DNA from: Mycogone perniciosa
Taxonomy: Eukaryota; Ascomycota; Sordariomycetes; Hypocreales; Hypocreaceae
DNA length: 64,000 nucleotides
Reading direction: 5' to 3'
Assembly: GCA_025331125.1 (NCBI GenBank)
Contig: JAOALB010000001.1
Span: forward strand, 682,001 to 746,000
Made by a program: the position numbers and the translations under genes. The notes beneath the pieces are model-generated. The model did no database searches. It was not told the origin of the DNA and was given only the letters and a program-made list of their open reading frames with translations. Positions 33,015-43,712 of the stretch are shown piece after piece. Each line of letters opens with the position of its first letter. Position 1 is the stretch's first letter.

Positions 33015-34193
33015 ATTGAAACATCAATGCAAAATAGTAGTGCTACAAATAAGCATTTCCATCGATTCTTGTGTATCGTCAGGTTCTCTCTCGTACAAGG
33101 ATCCGGGCTGCGGTTGGTAGGAGAAGTTGTTGTACAAGAGATGTTGACCAGCCTCAAGCTTGGCTCTTATTCTTACGTAGGTGCCTTAAGGGAGGACACA
33201 TGTAAGTGAACGTTCCCGGACAAGGCGCCAGGGCGAACAATGTCGCTAACAAATAGCTGAGTCAGCGCTCCAGGACCTGGAAGTCGGAGCATTAATGGTT
33301 TCAGGACTCAAAAACCCTCCATTCGCTTGTAATTCAGACTTGGTTTGTACGACTTGGTCTCCCCGATAAGCTCTGCTGATGACATCAGACAGACTCCTGC
33401 AAACAGTGGGAATCAATTATGATGTACGTCTCAAGGCCTAAGGCCCCATACATTACGACTAATAGCCCAAAGGTCTCCGTCCACTTACACAGTGCAAGCT
33501 TAGCGCATATCTATATTGTAAAGAAAGGAAGACGTAAAAGTATATGAAAGATATAGATATGAAATTAAGACACTTGAACTATTGCGTCCAAGTTTTCTTT
33601 ATTCTATTAACTCTTTTTATAGATTGCTTATGAGTACGAAGTAATAAGTATGAGGTGGCTTATGCCCAGTCATGGAACTGGGGCTACGGACGTGTTGGCT
33701 CTGCACTACTTCGTAAACATTACCGAAACATAATAAGCTGAGAACTTCATCTACATATGCAGCTCAGGCAGAAGTATCGGACAGATTTGCGCACAGCAAA
33801 TGGTTGGTGCCGGCTATCTCTACCGAAGAAAGTGTACTTCGTATTTCTCAATGCAACGGCCCGACTCAATGCTGGGGTTCACGGGAGGGCCCAACTATGT
33901 CTCTATTCCTGGAAGAAATACCCATTCTTTTGGATGCAGTACGGGAATTGACAAAATGTCATGCTAAGCCTACGGAGTACAAGCAATACTAATAAATTGG
34001 ATTGCCCGAAAGTCGTGTGCGAACCTCGAACGACCTCTCGATTATCACTAGAAACCTTGTGCTTGACAACGACAGCAATCAATGATTGGACATGGTGAGC
34101 CATATAAAGAAGTCAAATGTTAACAATAGCAAAAAGATTACATGTATTATGTATGATGTGCAACTAAAAAAGCCAAAAGAGTAAAGACGAATC
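33015..34193. other. Intergenic region with TAC-xxx-GTA motifs
   Basis: 1.2 kb without a convincing gene. Contains three TACTTCGTA/TACGAAGTA motifs (33635, 33707, 33835) and one TACGGAGTA (33971). The segment just before the tRNA carries an A-run on the plus strand, which is the T-run Pol III terminator of the minus-strand tRNA. Confidence 0.5.
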
Positions 34194-34264
34194 TCTCCCG
34201 CCGGGAATTGAACCCGGGTCTCAAGCGTGACAAGCTTGCATACTGACCACTATACTACGGAAGA
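34194..34264 (-). tRNA. tRNA-Asp (GTC)
   Basis: The reverse complement folds as a complete 71-nt cloverleaf. Acceptor stem TCTTCCG pairs with CGGGAGA (one G-T pair); D-arm region AGTATAGTGGTCAGTAT; anticodon stem CAAGC/GCTTG with loop TTGTCAC, anticodon GTC. The T-arm is CCGGG/CCCGG around TTCAATT. Box B (GGTTCAATTCC) and a downstream T-run on the minus strand support Pol III transcription. No intron. Confidence 0.95.
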
Positions 34265-34938
34265 TGTTCCAGGCGTTGACGCCTGCTGTAGGTGGTGCTC
34301 GTTGGAGAGAGGTGATCTATTCAATACTATAGACGTTCAGAACTTCCCTGACAACCATTCCCTTGGTCTTCTCTCGCCGCGATGCTGGTCCTTTGACAGT
34401 GTGATGAAACTGGAACAGAATTGGACTGATTTGCTATTTGATCTAGGAAGGAAGCATTGTGAGTATACCGGAACTGACACAATGCAGTTGCCTAGTTAGT
34501 GTATGCCACTGTGATTTTTTTGTGCTCTGTGTTTGGTGAGAGTTTAGCTCCGCCTGCGCCTCTTATTCAACAGTCCACCAAATCGCATTCCGAATCAACA
34601 AACTCCACACTGATAATAATTCTAGAATAATGGGGTTTGCTTAGTGTATTAATTTCATGGAATTAGATACCAGCATAAATCCGATCTCCTGATCATGACA
34701 AAGTGGAAATGGGATTCGGGTGTTCTAGATGTGCTTCGTGTCCATCTCGACCATAGAGAAGCCTTGGCCAAGAACTTTATTAGCCACTGGATTTACATCT
34801 TAAAAAAGGATACTATATCAAGACATCATCGGGGCCAATAAGCTTTTCATATCTATGTAGATAGGCATATTGGATCCCCAGGGGTCAACATCACCGACAT
34901 CCTCTCCCATAGCCGCATCGTTGTGCTCCCCTGGCAAC
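34265..34938. other. Intergenic, no gene seen
   Basis: Upstream region of the tRNA and of the secreted-protein gene. A 90-codon frame beginning inside the tRNA is rejected. Nothing else recognised. Confidence 0.4.
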
Positions 34939-35962
34939 ATGAATCCACCATTTGGTCCTCTCTTATCTGTAATATTCTGTCTATTTATCCTAGGAAACGG
35001 CTTTGAGACACCAACACTCATTTCCCGTGGAGATATACCTGTAGGAAGACCGGGGTATCCTCACCCAACAGGATCTACACCCCCAAATGGACTGTACTAT
35101 CCACATGAAATATGCTCATCATTCCGAGCAATCGATATTGTGACGGACAACTTCACCCAAGGGATAGACAGGCTGGAGGAAAAACTCAACGTGTACGTCA
35201 AAAACCTATGGACGGATAAAGGGTTGGCGTTGAGGGTATGTCTCGCCCTTCCCATGTTGCTACTGCTCCCATTTATGTGTTCTAATCGAGAGTAGGATTG
35301 GTTCCAGCAACTCCATCGCTGGGATGACATGATCAAAGACTTTATCTTTCGACTGGAACAGACAGATAAATGGACGACTGAAGTCCAGGTTGAAGCAGCT
35401 AGCTGCTACGCCGAGGTTGATTCTCACCTGCCATCAATGTTGTCAATAGGCGAAGCTGACACAGGATCTAGTACTGGCTACACACTCAGAAAACCCTCAA
35501 ATTACTTGAGGCCTTTCGTTACAGATTCCCCTGGAATGGTAACTTCATATGCATGATGTACAACGTCATCAGCAACGTGCACCTAAACTATCGTGTATGT
35601 ATTCACCGTCCTGCAACGGTTCGCATCACCTAACACAAAACCAGGGCATGGCAAAGCGACTCTACGTGTCACATAGAGACTCAACATATGGTTTATTCGA
35701 GGGACAATTCCCGCCAAGGTATCCAGAGTGGTGGTGTTTCGCAGAGTGTGGAAGAAAGCCTAAACCCAAGCCCTTAGGAATCATCGCAGAATGGGCGTAT
35801 TGGCATGATTTGCCGATCAAACGCAGAGGCCCGGATGAGCACGGAACCTTTAACCATACGCTACATGAGTGGACTTGCTGGAACAGGACGTTCGTGTGGG
35901 AAAATAAGACAGTGCAATGGACTGGGATGGAGGATTGGTTTGGGAATTCACTTCAAAACTGA
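34939..35962 (+). CDS. Secreted protein, unrecognised (candidate effector-like)
   Basis: Proposed exons 34939-35235, 35296-35441, 35525-35594 and 35645-35962, total 276 residues. An N-terminal signal peptide (FGPLLSVIFCLFILGNG) follows MNPP. Coding quality is clear in each exon: FRAIDIVTDNFTQGIDRLEEK in exon 1, DWFQQLHRWDDMIKDFIF in exon 2, FPWNGNFICMMYNVISNVHL in exon 3 and GMAKRLYVSHRDSTYGLFEG in exon 4. The C-terminal part is rich in Trp, Cys and aromatic residues (YPEWWCFAECGRK, HEWTCWNRTFVW) and has N-glycosylation sequons. Intron 2's donor (GTCAAT) is weak, so that junction is the least certain; introns 1 and 3 have GTATGT donors. I recognise no family. An extracellular role is inferred from the signal peptide only. 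Confidence 0.65.
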
Positions 35963-36340
35963 ACACAAAAGGCTTTAATACGGTCCATATATCGCCAGAA
36001 GGCTTTAGTTCTACCTCTTCTAGTAATTTTTGGCTGTGGCAGCTTCAATTAGAGCAAGACACGGTAATTCATTCAGACACAATCCTTTCCAATCAGTCAG
36101 TCCGGCTTGCAATATAATAGCATTCAGTGCCTATTTCCCGCCAAACCCACATGGGTGTAAGATCTTAATGAGACATCAAAGAGCATCCCTATACTAGCCA
36201 CAATCCCAACCATACTCCTAACCCCTTTCTCCCATTTCCGACATGCATGTCCCTTTAAATCCTTCAGATAAAACAAAGTCTAGTCATACAATACGCTCAC
36301 ACACTGTATGCCACGTCGCAGCGTCCCAGGTTTACTGTCA
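35963..36340. other. Intergenic between convergent genes
   Basis: 3' flanks of the secreted-protein gene and SWC3. Nothing recognised. Confidence 0.4.
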
Positions 36341-38624
36341 TCACATAGGCTTGGAATCCTTCGCCGCAACCGATTGGATGAGCCGTTGATATTTCATCTC
36401 GTTCTCTTCCTCCGGATCTCGATGTTTAATGGAATCCAACTTTTTCGTGGAATTAGACACACTCGTAGTCCAGAGCACAGAGGGCTTTGTGTCTGTGCTC
36501 TGCTCCGATTGTGGTTCGGTCTTTGGTGTTGAGCTATTCGTCATTGGTTCTTCCAATACACTATCCTCCCTTTCGCTGTCCTTCGAGACCCTGGGCAGAC
36601 GCATAGCCAGCAGTACGTATTCGGCGCGCGTCATGTTGTCCATTATATCGTCCATATATCGTCGGACCTCATCCTGGGGAGCAACGACCCTTGCAAGATT
36701 CTCCAGGTGACGACCAGTAGGGGTAGAGAGACGGATAGTGACAGGCTGGTAGTAGTCAAGCTTGGGATCTCCCCCATACTCTGATATACTTCCCTTACGG
36801 ACAATAAGGAATGATACCACAACTTCTTGACCTGAATTAGTCGGCAGGTACTCCAAAATGCTGAACTTTGGGAATAGATAGCGATCGCCATTTCCAAAGT
36901 CAAATACCACGGCTGAGATGTCTGGCTTAGAGGCGGGAGGTGGGCCTTTTGATCGCAAAGCTTGGTGGTTGGGTACTTGTGGTGCTTTTGTGTGGCCATT
37001 AGCAAGTCCGTTCAGCGACGGTGGGTGCCTTGTCGGTGCCGGCGATGAAACAGGAAGACCTTGAGGAACCGTTTTCATATCCCTGTGCAGTCTGTCGAGG
37101 ATAGCCTTGAGATCCGACGCATCTGTCAACGTCGTACGACCCTCGGCAATCCGCCCAATTATGTCTTTTGTCCTTTTGTCCTCAAGGGCCGTCTTCACGA
37201 GGAGTACAACCAAGGGGTCACTGCGTGGAGGGGGTCGCAAATCGCTCGATTTTTGCTGTGGATTAGACGCCAAAACAATTTCAAGAATGGTTCGCACCTC
37301 ATCAGCGAAATATTTAACGGTTCTTCCGTCGACAATAAGCAGATCGCCGGATGGCCCTTTTGTAACACCACTCCGTCTATATTCCTCATTCAATTGATCG
37401 ATTATCTTCTGGAAGCGGACAAGCTCTCCGTCCTTTGCCTGTCCAACAGCAACCCTTTTCATCAAGTCGCGAAGCTCGGGGTCCCCTGATGCTTTTTGGG
37501 CAAGTAGAGCAATGACCGGGTCGTTTGGAGCAGGCTTCGCTGCTGGCGCTGGAGGTTGTCCAGGGGTCCCAGTTGGTGGCTTGGCCAGGGCTGGCGACTG
37601 TGTTGGCGCGGGGTTCACCAAGGGCCGAGTGATTGGTGTGCTAACGACAGGAGGTTGTGGCCTTGCCAATGGTGCCTGAGCTGACTGCTGCACTATTGGA
37701 GGATTTGAAGGTGGTCGAGATATTGCAGGCGGTGCTGCCGCTGGAGGTGCGAGTGTTGGAGCCGTCGGTCGCGGGGGGAAACTAGGACTAGGAGAGGGAG
37801 ACGGTGCCGTATTTTTGATCGCCAGCGGCGGTGCTGGGGTTTGTTGTGTGCCCGCTGGAGTCGCAGGCTGCTGTGCTGGCCTTGCCGACGGCTGCGATAG
37901 ATTCTGAGAGGGACTTGGGGCTGCAGTGGGTGCAGCGGGCTTGGGAGTTGCGGCGAGTGTGGTTGGTGTCACGTCAGCTGAGGTCGGCGTGGGTGGAGGA
38001 GCCATAGAGCCATTTGGAGGTCCATACTGTAAGACCGGTCGAACAGGCGGTGTCTTCAGTGTCTGCTGTTGCTGTTGGGGTGGCGGGGGAGGAGGTCGCA
38101 ACTTGGATTCCTTGACCACAAACATGGTAGCTTCGATGATGTGAGGCTCAATATTAATCGTTACCATTCCGACCTTGGACATGCTGTCTTTGGACGGATT
38201 CTTGGGGTCCTCGTTGACCACGCCTTTGCGCTTGTACGGCTTGGTCCAGTACTTTTCAAATAGCCCATCACTAATCCATCTATAACGAGATCGCGCGAGG
38301 GACTCAGCGAGAACGCCACTGTTGCGAGCCAACAAATATTAGCATGGGGATGATGTACGATTTCTCAGACCCGACATACCTCTCGGAAATGGACTGATAC
38401 TCCTTCGCTGACAGGTCCTCGGGCTGCGCGTCCTCCACCGTGGGTAACGGCTTTCCCGCCTGAATGGATTGGGGCAATGGCGGCGGCCTCGGCGGAGGCT
38501 CCTCTATAACGGGCTGCGGAGGAACGGGAGTCTCGGAGCGCTCCCGGGGCGTGATGGTTCGCCTCTTGTTGGCGTTCTCAACGCGAGCCGAAGCTCTGGC
38601 GGGGAGCTTCCTCTTCTTCTCCAT
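36341..38624 (-). CDS. swc3: SWR1-complex subunit SWC3
   Basis: Chromatin-remodelling subunit of SWR1, which exchanges H2A for H2A.Z. Exons 38380-38624 and 36341-38318, 740 residues, with a 61-nt intron (GTATGT donor; CTAAT branch; CAACAG acceptor). Exon 1 starts MEKKRKLPARASARVE, a basic nuclear-type N-terminus. The conserved SWC3 core spans the junction: AKEYQSISER then SGVLAESLARSRYRWISDGLFEKYWTKPYKRK. The middle is a very long Pro/Ala/Thr-rich, probably disordered segment with PPPPPPQQQQQ. Structured C-terminal segments follow (FDFGNGDRYLFPKFSILEYL, PVTIRLSTPTGRHLENLARVV, DDIMDNMTRAEYVLLAMRLP). The low-complexity length is typical of filamentous fungal orthologues. Confidence 0.9.
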
Positions 38625-39832
38625 CGCGTCTCGAGCAGCTCGGGGCGATTTACACGGCGGCGACAGGCGAAGGACAGCGGTTGGACCATCATCAGGGCGC
38701 CTGCGAAGCTCACCGTGAGGTCGAGCGAGAAATTCGAGCTGTCGGGTCGCTGGAGCAGGTGTGGGATGGGAGGGGAGGATTGGCGATGCAGCAGAACTGT
38801 TGGACGGATAGCGATAAATACCTGTACCTAATAGGTAATACGCATTGCTGTTGGTACAAATGCTGGAAAGCTAAGAGGCTAAGAGGCTGCCTGCTGCTGC
38901 CATGCCATGCCGTCGCGGGTCTGCAGAAACGGTGTGTGATTGGTCAGTTGGCCTGGTGGAGGCAGTGCCTGAGTAACGGGATTGGTGGGACAGACGCCTT
39001 GGGCTTTGTTCTCCGTACTGGCCAGCCTGCTAAGGCTGACGTACTAAATACATGTACGGAAGCCATCCTAGCCACCTCTCTCTGAGACATTGAGCCTGAG
39101 AAGGATGAGGCTAATAAATCATCGACTGCGAAGTACGCTAGCCCCATGAACAGGGCAATGCGTGCATAGGCATGGTACTTCATACTTCGTATACTAGTTA
39201 TACTGTCCAGGCAATCAGCCATGCCTGTGGTGGACAAACACGTTGCGCATTGGCTGCTTCTGCGTGAGGATGGCTGGGAAGAAGGGGGGCGTTTTGGAGA
39301 GCTTCCTAATGGCAAAGATACCCGTCTCCGTCATGTATGTACTTCGTACGGAGTGCGAAGTACATATTTGATATCTCTCTTCGACACCTCCCTCCGTTGA
39401 TCAACGCCCGCACGAATCCAAAAACAGATTCAACAGGAGGCAGCCTTGCTTCAATAGTCGAGTCAATCGGGCCATGGCGGGATGCACCTGTATTACGGAG
39501 TACCGTACGGAGTACACAACAAAGAACAGCAATGCCACCCAAAGGCTTTCGTATTGACCTTACGAAACATTCTGTAAGCCTTTGTCACAGATGTGCAATC
39601 AATACTCCGTAGTGGTCTTTCCGTTTGTTGCGACAGGTCCACCATAACCAGGACCAATACCATGGCCTACTATAGGTACCTATGTAGTAGTACTACTATC
39701 AAACGAGCCTTAGATCAATCAACTCCCCGCCAGTTAACATTACCGAGCTGGGATAGTGCCCGGCTTGCGCTTCAAGGTTTTTGCTACTACAACTATTACC
39801 GAGCATTACCAACGAAGCCTGAATTCATCGGG
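38625..39832. other. Intergenic, motif-rich
   Basis: 1.2 kb between the divergent SWC3 and hydrolase start codons. No gene accepted. Holds three exact TACGGAGTA/TACTCCGTA motifs (39494, 39506, 39603), two TACTTCGTA copies (39183, 39340), and a near-match TACGGAGTG directly after the latter. If the hydrolase start is upstream of 39833 (in-frame ATGs at 39593 and 39662), part of this is coding. Confidence 0.5.
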
Positions 39833-41280
39833 ATGGCAGTTCCGCTACACCCCATTCTTCGGGCATCCATATGGATAGCTGCGGCGCCACTCATATTGTA
39901 TACGGTCTTCATAGGGCTGTCATCGGTTCCTTTCTTCCAAAGACAGTGAGTGTAAACGACATCACCCCCTTAACAGCGCCTGGTCTTGACTCTAGTGCCA
40001 TAGTTTACTATATGCCCACAAGATCAGCACGTTCTGGTGGGATCTCAACACACCAGAGATCTGGGGCTTTGCCAGTTCGTAACCATCAAGGAAGGATGCC
40101 CAAGGAAATGGTGTCTAATTCCATTTAATAATTCTAGGGAATCAAGTCACTCCCTTCAGCCTAGAAACCCCGGATGGAGAGGCCATCTATGCATGGCATA
40201 TTATGCCATTGCCACTCTATCTGCAGCATGAAGCCACTGTAGCGACCCAAGAGCCTGGCTTTTGTCATAATTTCACCAGGGCTGAGTCGTTTCGGCTGCT
40301 GAAAAGCGATCCAGAAGCAAAGTTGATACTATCCTGTAAGTACCGGATTGCATGGCGCAAGCTTACAAGTACTGACATGAATCATAGTCCATGGGGTAAG
40401 TCAAGTGCTCATGACTGTTTTACTTTCACGAATGCCCAGCTAATTATCTCAGAATGCCGGGCATGTCGCTCAATTAACCAGACCGGATAGCCACCATGCG
40501 TTGACTGACACCTCATCTTACCATGTGGTAGCCATCGACTACCGGGGCTTTGGCCACTCTACCGGTGTCCCCAGCGAGAGGGGACTCATATTAGATGCTG
40601 CAACCGTCGTTGAATGGGCGATTAATGTGGCAGGCATCCCACCAAATCGTATCGTCCTGCTCGGCCACTCTCTTGGGACAGCGGTCGTCAGCGGCGTGGC
40701 CGAACAATACGCGCTCCAAGGAGTCGAGTTTGCCGGCATTGTCCTCGTCGCAGGTTTCAGCAACTTGCCTGCCATGTTGAGCGGCTATCGATTCGGTGGC
40801 TTAATACCTGCCCTTGGTCCTTTCTCTGTCTGGCCGCCATTTCAACGACTTCTTCACAAATTGATCATGGATAAATGGCACTCTGATGATCGGCTTGCAA
40901 ATATCGTTCGCCACACAAAAAACAGGCTTAGGATCAGCTTGGTTCACGCGAAGAATGACCGTGATATTCCCTGGACAGAAGAAAACAAGCTATTCCGTGC
41001 TGCTACGAGCGAATCCGTCGGCATTCTGGATGATGTGGAATTTGAGGCCTGGAAAGAACTTCGAACTGTCCGAACAGGAGACGATGCCTTTGTCACCACA
41101 TGGACCATGGGCGCTGATACCATTATTCGCCAAGAGTTGTTCCCTTTCGGAGGTGAGTAAAGCGGATTTTGATATGACCATGTTGAGATGAGTTTTCTGA
41201 TCGAGAATCAAGGTCACAATGGGATCATGGGGTTTGCCCCAGTCATGTCAGCCATTATAAGATCCTTTGATCTCCAGTGA
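39833..41280 (+). CDS. Alpha/beta hydrolase, ABHD12/ABHD13-like
   Basis: Six exons: 39833-39945, 40004-40074, 40138-40335, 40389-40396 (8 nt), 40453-41152 and 41213-41280, encoding 385 residues. An N-terminal membrane anchor (IWIAAAPLILYTVFIGL) precedes family sequence RHLLYAHKISTFWWDLNTPE across intron 1, then QVTPFSLETPDGEAIYAWH. The oxyanion-side motif FHGNAGHV is assembled from exon 3, the 8-nt exon and exon 5. Nucleophile Ser203 lies in LLGHSLGTA; the acid is probably in HAKNDRDIPW; the His is in GGHNGIMGF, split by the last intron. Membrane-bound serine hydrolase acting on lysophospholipids or acyl thioesters in relatives; substrate unknown. All five introns have GT...AG ends and restore one frame. 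Confidence 0.88.
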
Positions 41281-41650
41281 AGAAGTCACAACCGATGGCA
41301 TCGTCCAACAAGCCCACGAAGTGATGAAGGCCGATACACGGTGGTCTGTGTGTATGAGTTTCGCTGTGATCCGTGATGCATCTGGATCATGATTCGTCAA
41401 AAGACCACAAAAGATAGAAGTTTTCTGGAGACTGGTCCCATAGGACCCCGGCTCACGACATTCAGCATTTGACACTTTATAAGACAATAGAAAAATGGAA
41501 GCAAAAGTGAGATGAGGCGAAGGCCGGACAAGATCACCGAGCACATAGCTTATCGGTGACGGCCGCAATCGCCCACAAATGGAGGGGAATGTAAGAATCA
41601 GGAAACAAAAAATTAACTGCACCAGCCCAAGATGCAAAAAGAGTAACTCC
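41281..41650. other. Intergenic between hydrolase and tRNA-Ser array
   Basis: 370 bp. Plus-strand A-runs near 41635 act as the minus-strand T-run terminator of tRNA copy 1. Nothing else recognised. Confidence 0.4.
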
Positions 41651-41730
41651 GACAGAGACAGGATTCGAACCTGCGAGGCCGAAACCATATGATTTCTAGT
41701 CATACCCATTAACCACTCTGGCACTCTGCC
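41651..41730 (-). tRNA. tRNA-Ser (AGA), array copy 1
   Basis: 80-nt class II tRNA on the minus strand. Acceptor GGCAGAG/CTCTGTC; D-stem CCA/TGG around AGAGTGGTTAA; anticodon stem TATGA/TCATA with loop CTAGAAA (anticodon AGA); a variable arm built on GGTTTCGGCC; T-arm CAGG/CCTG with canonical box B (GGTTCGAATCC). A T-run follows on the minus strand. Its box A region (TGCCAGAGTGG) departs from the consensus TGGCNNAGTGG at the third base. Confidence 0.93.
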
Positions 41731-41832
41731 TGTGTGAGTTGTTGATGTCAGAGCACAAGCCGACCAAGAATGAAGGCCCACGAAAATTACGAAGGAAAAA
41801 ATAGCTAGATTAAAATAGCAAAAAGAAATATC

Positions 41833-41912
41833 GACAGAGACAGGATTCGAACCTGCGAGGCCGAAACCATATGATTTCTAGTCATACCCATTAACCACTC
41901 TGGCACTCTGCC
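41833..41912 (-). tRNA. tRNA-Ser (AGA), array copy 2
   Basis: Identical over its 80 nt to copy 1 as far as I can read, in the same orientation and 102 bp away. Flanking sequence differs from copy 1, but each copy has its own plus-strand A-run (minus-strand terminator). Confidence 0.93.
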
Positions 41913-42010
41913 CAGGATATTTCTTGGTGAATGCCGGATCACAAGGGGGTCAAGAAGAAACGGCACTGCGGTACTAGAGAAAATAGTAACAGAGGCAAAA
42001 AAAGAGCGTC

Positions 42011-42090
42011 GACAGAGACAGGATTCGAACCTGCGAGGCCGAAGCCATATGATTTCTAGTCATACCCATTAACCACTCTGGCACTTTGCC
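42011..42090 (-). tRNA. tRNA-Ser (AGA), array copy 3, acceptor-stem mismatch
   Basis: Same as copies 1 and 2 except for two transitions. Acceptor position 5 is A instead of G (5' strand GGCAAAG), giving an A-C mismatch with CTCTGTC. The variable arm reads GGCTTCGGCC instead of GGTTTCGGCC. Either a diverged gene with a weakened acceptor stem or an early pseudogene. Anticodon AGA and box B are unchanged. Confidence 0.85.
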
Positions 42091-42994
42091 TTGCTGCTTA
42101 TTGTATACCCCCTCATTCTAGAGAGAGATAGAGCGTTGATTCCAAAATCCCTTGCCATGCAGCAAGCCTTTTTCATCAGCCTTACTACGGATTAGTCGAT
42201 AATACTACTTACTTGGGATACCTATGTTCAAAGTGCCAGACTGTCCAATTATCATTTACCCATTGTCGTGGACTTTCGTCAATCAACTAAGAGGCGAAGG
42301 TAACGCCAACATGTAGTTACGATCATACACATAAGGGGCCCAGTATATAGGAAAGCCTCGAAAACCAGAAGATGCGCCTTGATATTCAAGGCCGCGAAGA
42401 CCTACCCTACAATATAGCGGTGACCACCAACATTAAGCTATCACCAACATCATACCGGCTATAAAAGCACTTATGTCCTAGGTAGGTGGGTGGATATTAG
42501 TCAAGCTGTAGGTTACTTATTGTAGTCATGCAAGAGTTCATGGCCGATTTGACCCAGTGGGGCCAATGTATCAATTAATGAAGGTGAGCAGGACCAGAAG
42601 ACAGAACGGCTAACATCAACAATGTCAAGCGCCTGTTTGAAAATGAAGACATTGAAGAGCCTGCCTTCAGATCTCTACTTGGTAACTGACTGGATGACCA
42701 GAGGGGCCCATGTTGCTCAACCTCGACCCGTTAATTAGGGTGGCATTCTTAAGCTGGGTAGAACAAACCGTTTCATGGAAAACCTTGGAGCTTGTTGTTA
42801 ATCGGGTTGTGCCGTCTTATCTATTCTGGCCCCATAATTGAAAGGCGTTCAATACGAGCCTGGATTTCGGTCGTGCATGATCTACTCCGTACGGAGTACA
42901 CACTGTATAATGGTTACAAAAAGAACCATAGCCTTCTGATGGACAGGACAGTTGAGGTAGAATTGCAAATACAAGCAAAAAAAGAAATTTGCCC
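42091..42994. other. Spacer between tRNA-Ser copies 3 and 4
   Basis: 904 bp without a convincing gene. Contains the 16-bp perfect palindrome TACTCCGTACGGAGTA at 42883-42898, which is two overlapping copies of the dispersed motif. Confidence 0.5.
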
Positions 42995-43074
42995 GACAGA
43001 GACAGGATTCGAACCTGCGAGGCCGAAACCATATGATTTCTAGTCATACCCATTAACCACTCTGGCACTCTGCC
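42995..43074 (-). tRNA. tRNA-Ser (AGA), array copy 4
   Basis: 80 nt identical to copies 1 and 2 by reading, same strand, 904 bp from copy 3. A plus-strand A-run (minus-strand terminator) lies just to its left (about 42977-42985). Confidence 0.93.
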
Positions 43075-43712
43075 ATTGAACGTTGTTGCGGCATGAAGTC
43101 ACAATCACTATGAAGCAGGCCTTGCGGAAAACACTGCATAACTGTTACCTAGGACGCATTCTGGAATATACTCATATCTTTTTCGAAGCATTTTCACAGA
43201 CAAATTTTTTTCTATTTATTCCAAACCTATCATCTAACCCGAACCTCAGTAATAATAGAAATTTCTCGACCTCTGATGGCGTTGGGTGTCACTCTGGATA
43301 ACATATGGTCCTATGCTGACACACTCTTTGTATGAAGTACGAAGTATTACTATATTACTTCCTATGTATGGAGTACTTCGTAGCAGCTATAAAATCATTA
43401 AACAACAGCTCAGGACCACGTCTCAACTGTCATATGTCTTCATTAGGAATTGACACGGTCTGTGAGAACCGTGAACTTGTACCTGGTTCTCCTCATCAAC
43501 CAGAGCCATCTTTTAACCTCTTACGTGGTCACAATTCCAATATTTGTTTGGTTTGCAGAGTTCGACACATGGAGCTGCCTTTTCGGCTCAAAGGAGGTAC
43601 AAAGGTTGGTGACAGCTCTCTTCCCAACCCCACCTGAAACCAAAGCTCCCGCCTGCCACCCCGCAATACGACTGAACATCTACAAAGCATCGACTCAACA
43701 CCCGAAGAAGCA
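43075..43712. other. Intergenic, promoter of NMT1
   Basis: 638 bp leading to the NMT1 start. Holds TACGAAGTA at 43338 and TACTTCGTA at 43374. A 101-codon frame here has no family features. Confidence 0.45.

Noticed and set aside
41651..43074. Possible CRISPR array (80-nt repeats with unrelated spacers)
   Set aside because: The repeats are complete tRNA-Ser cloverleaves with box B and terminators, spacers differ greatly in length, and the genome is eukaryotic.
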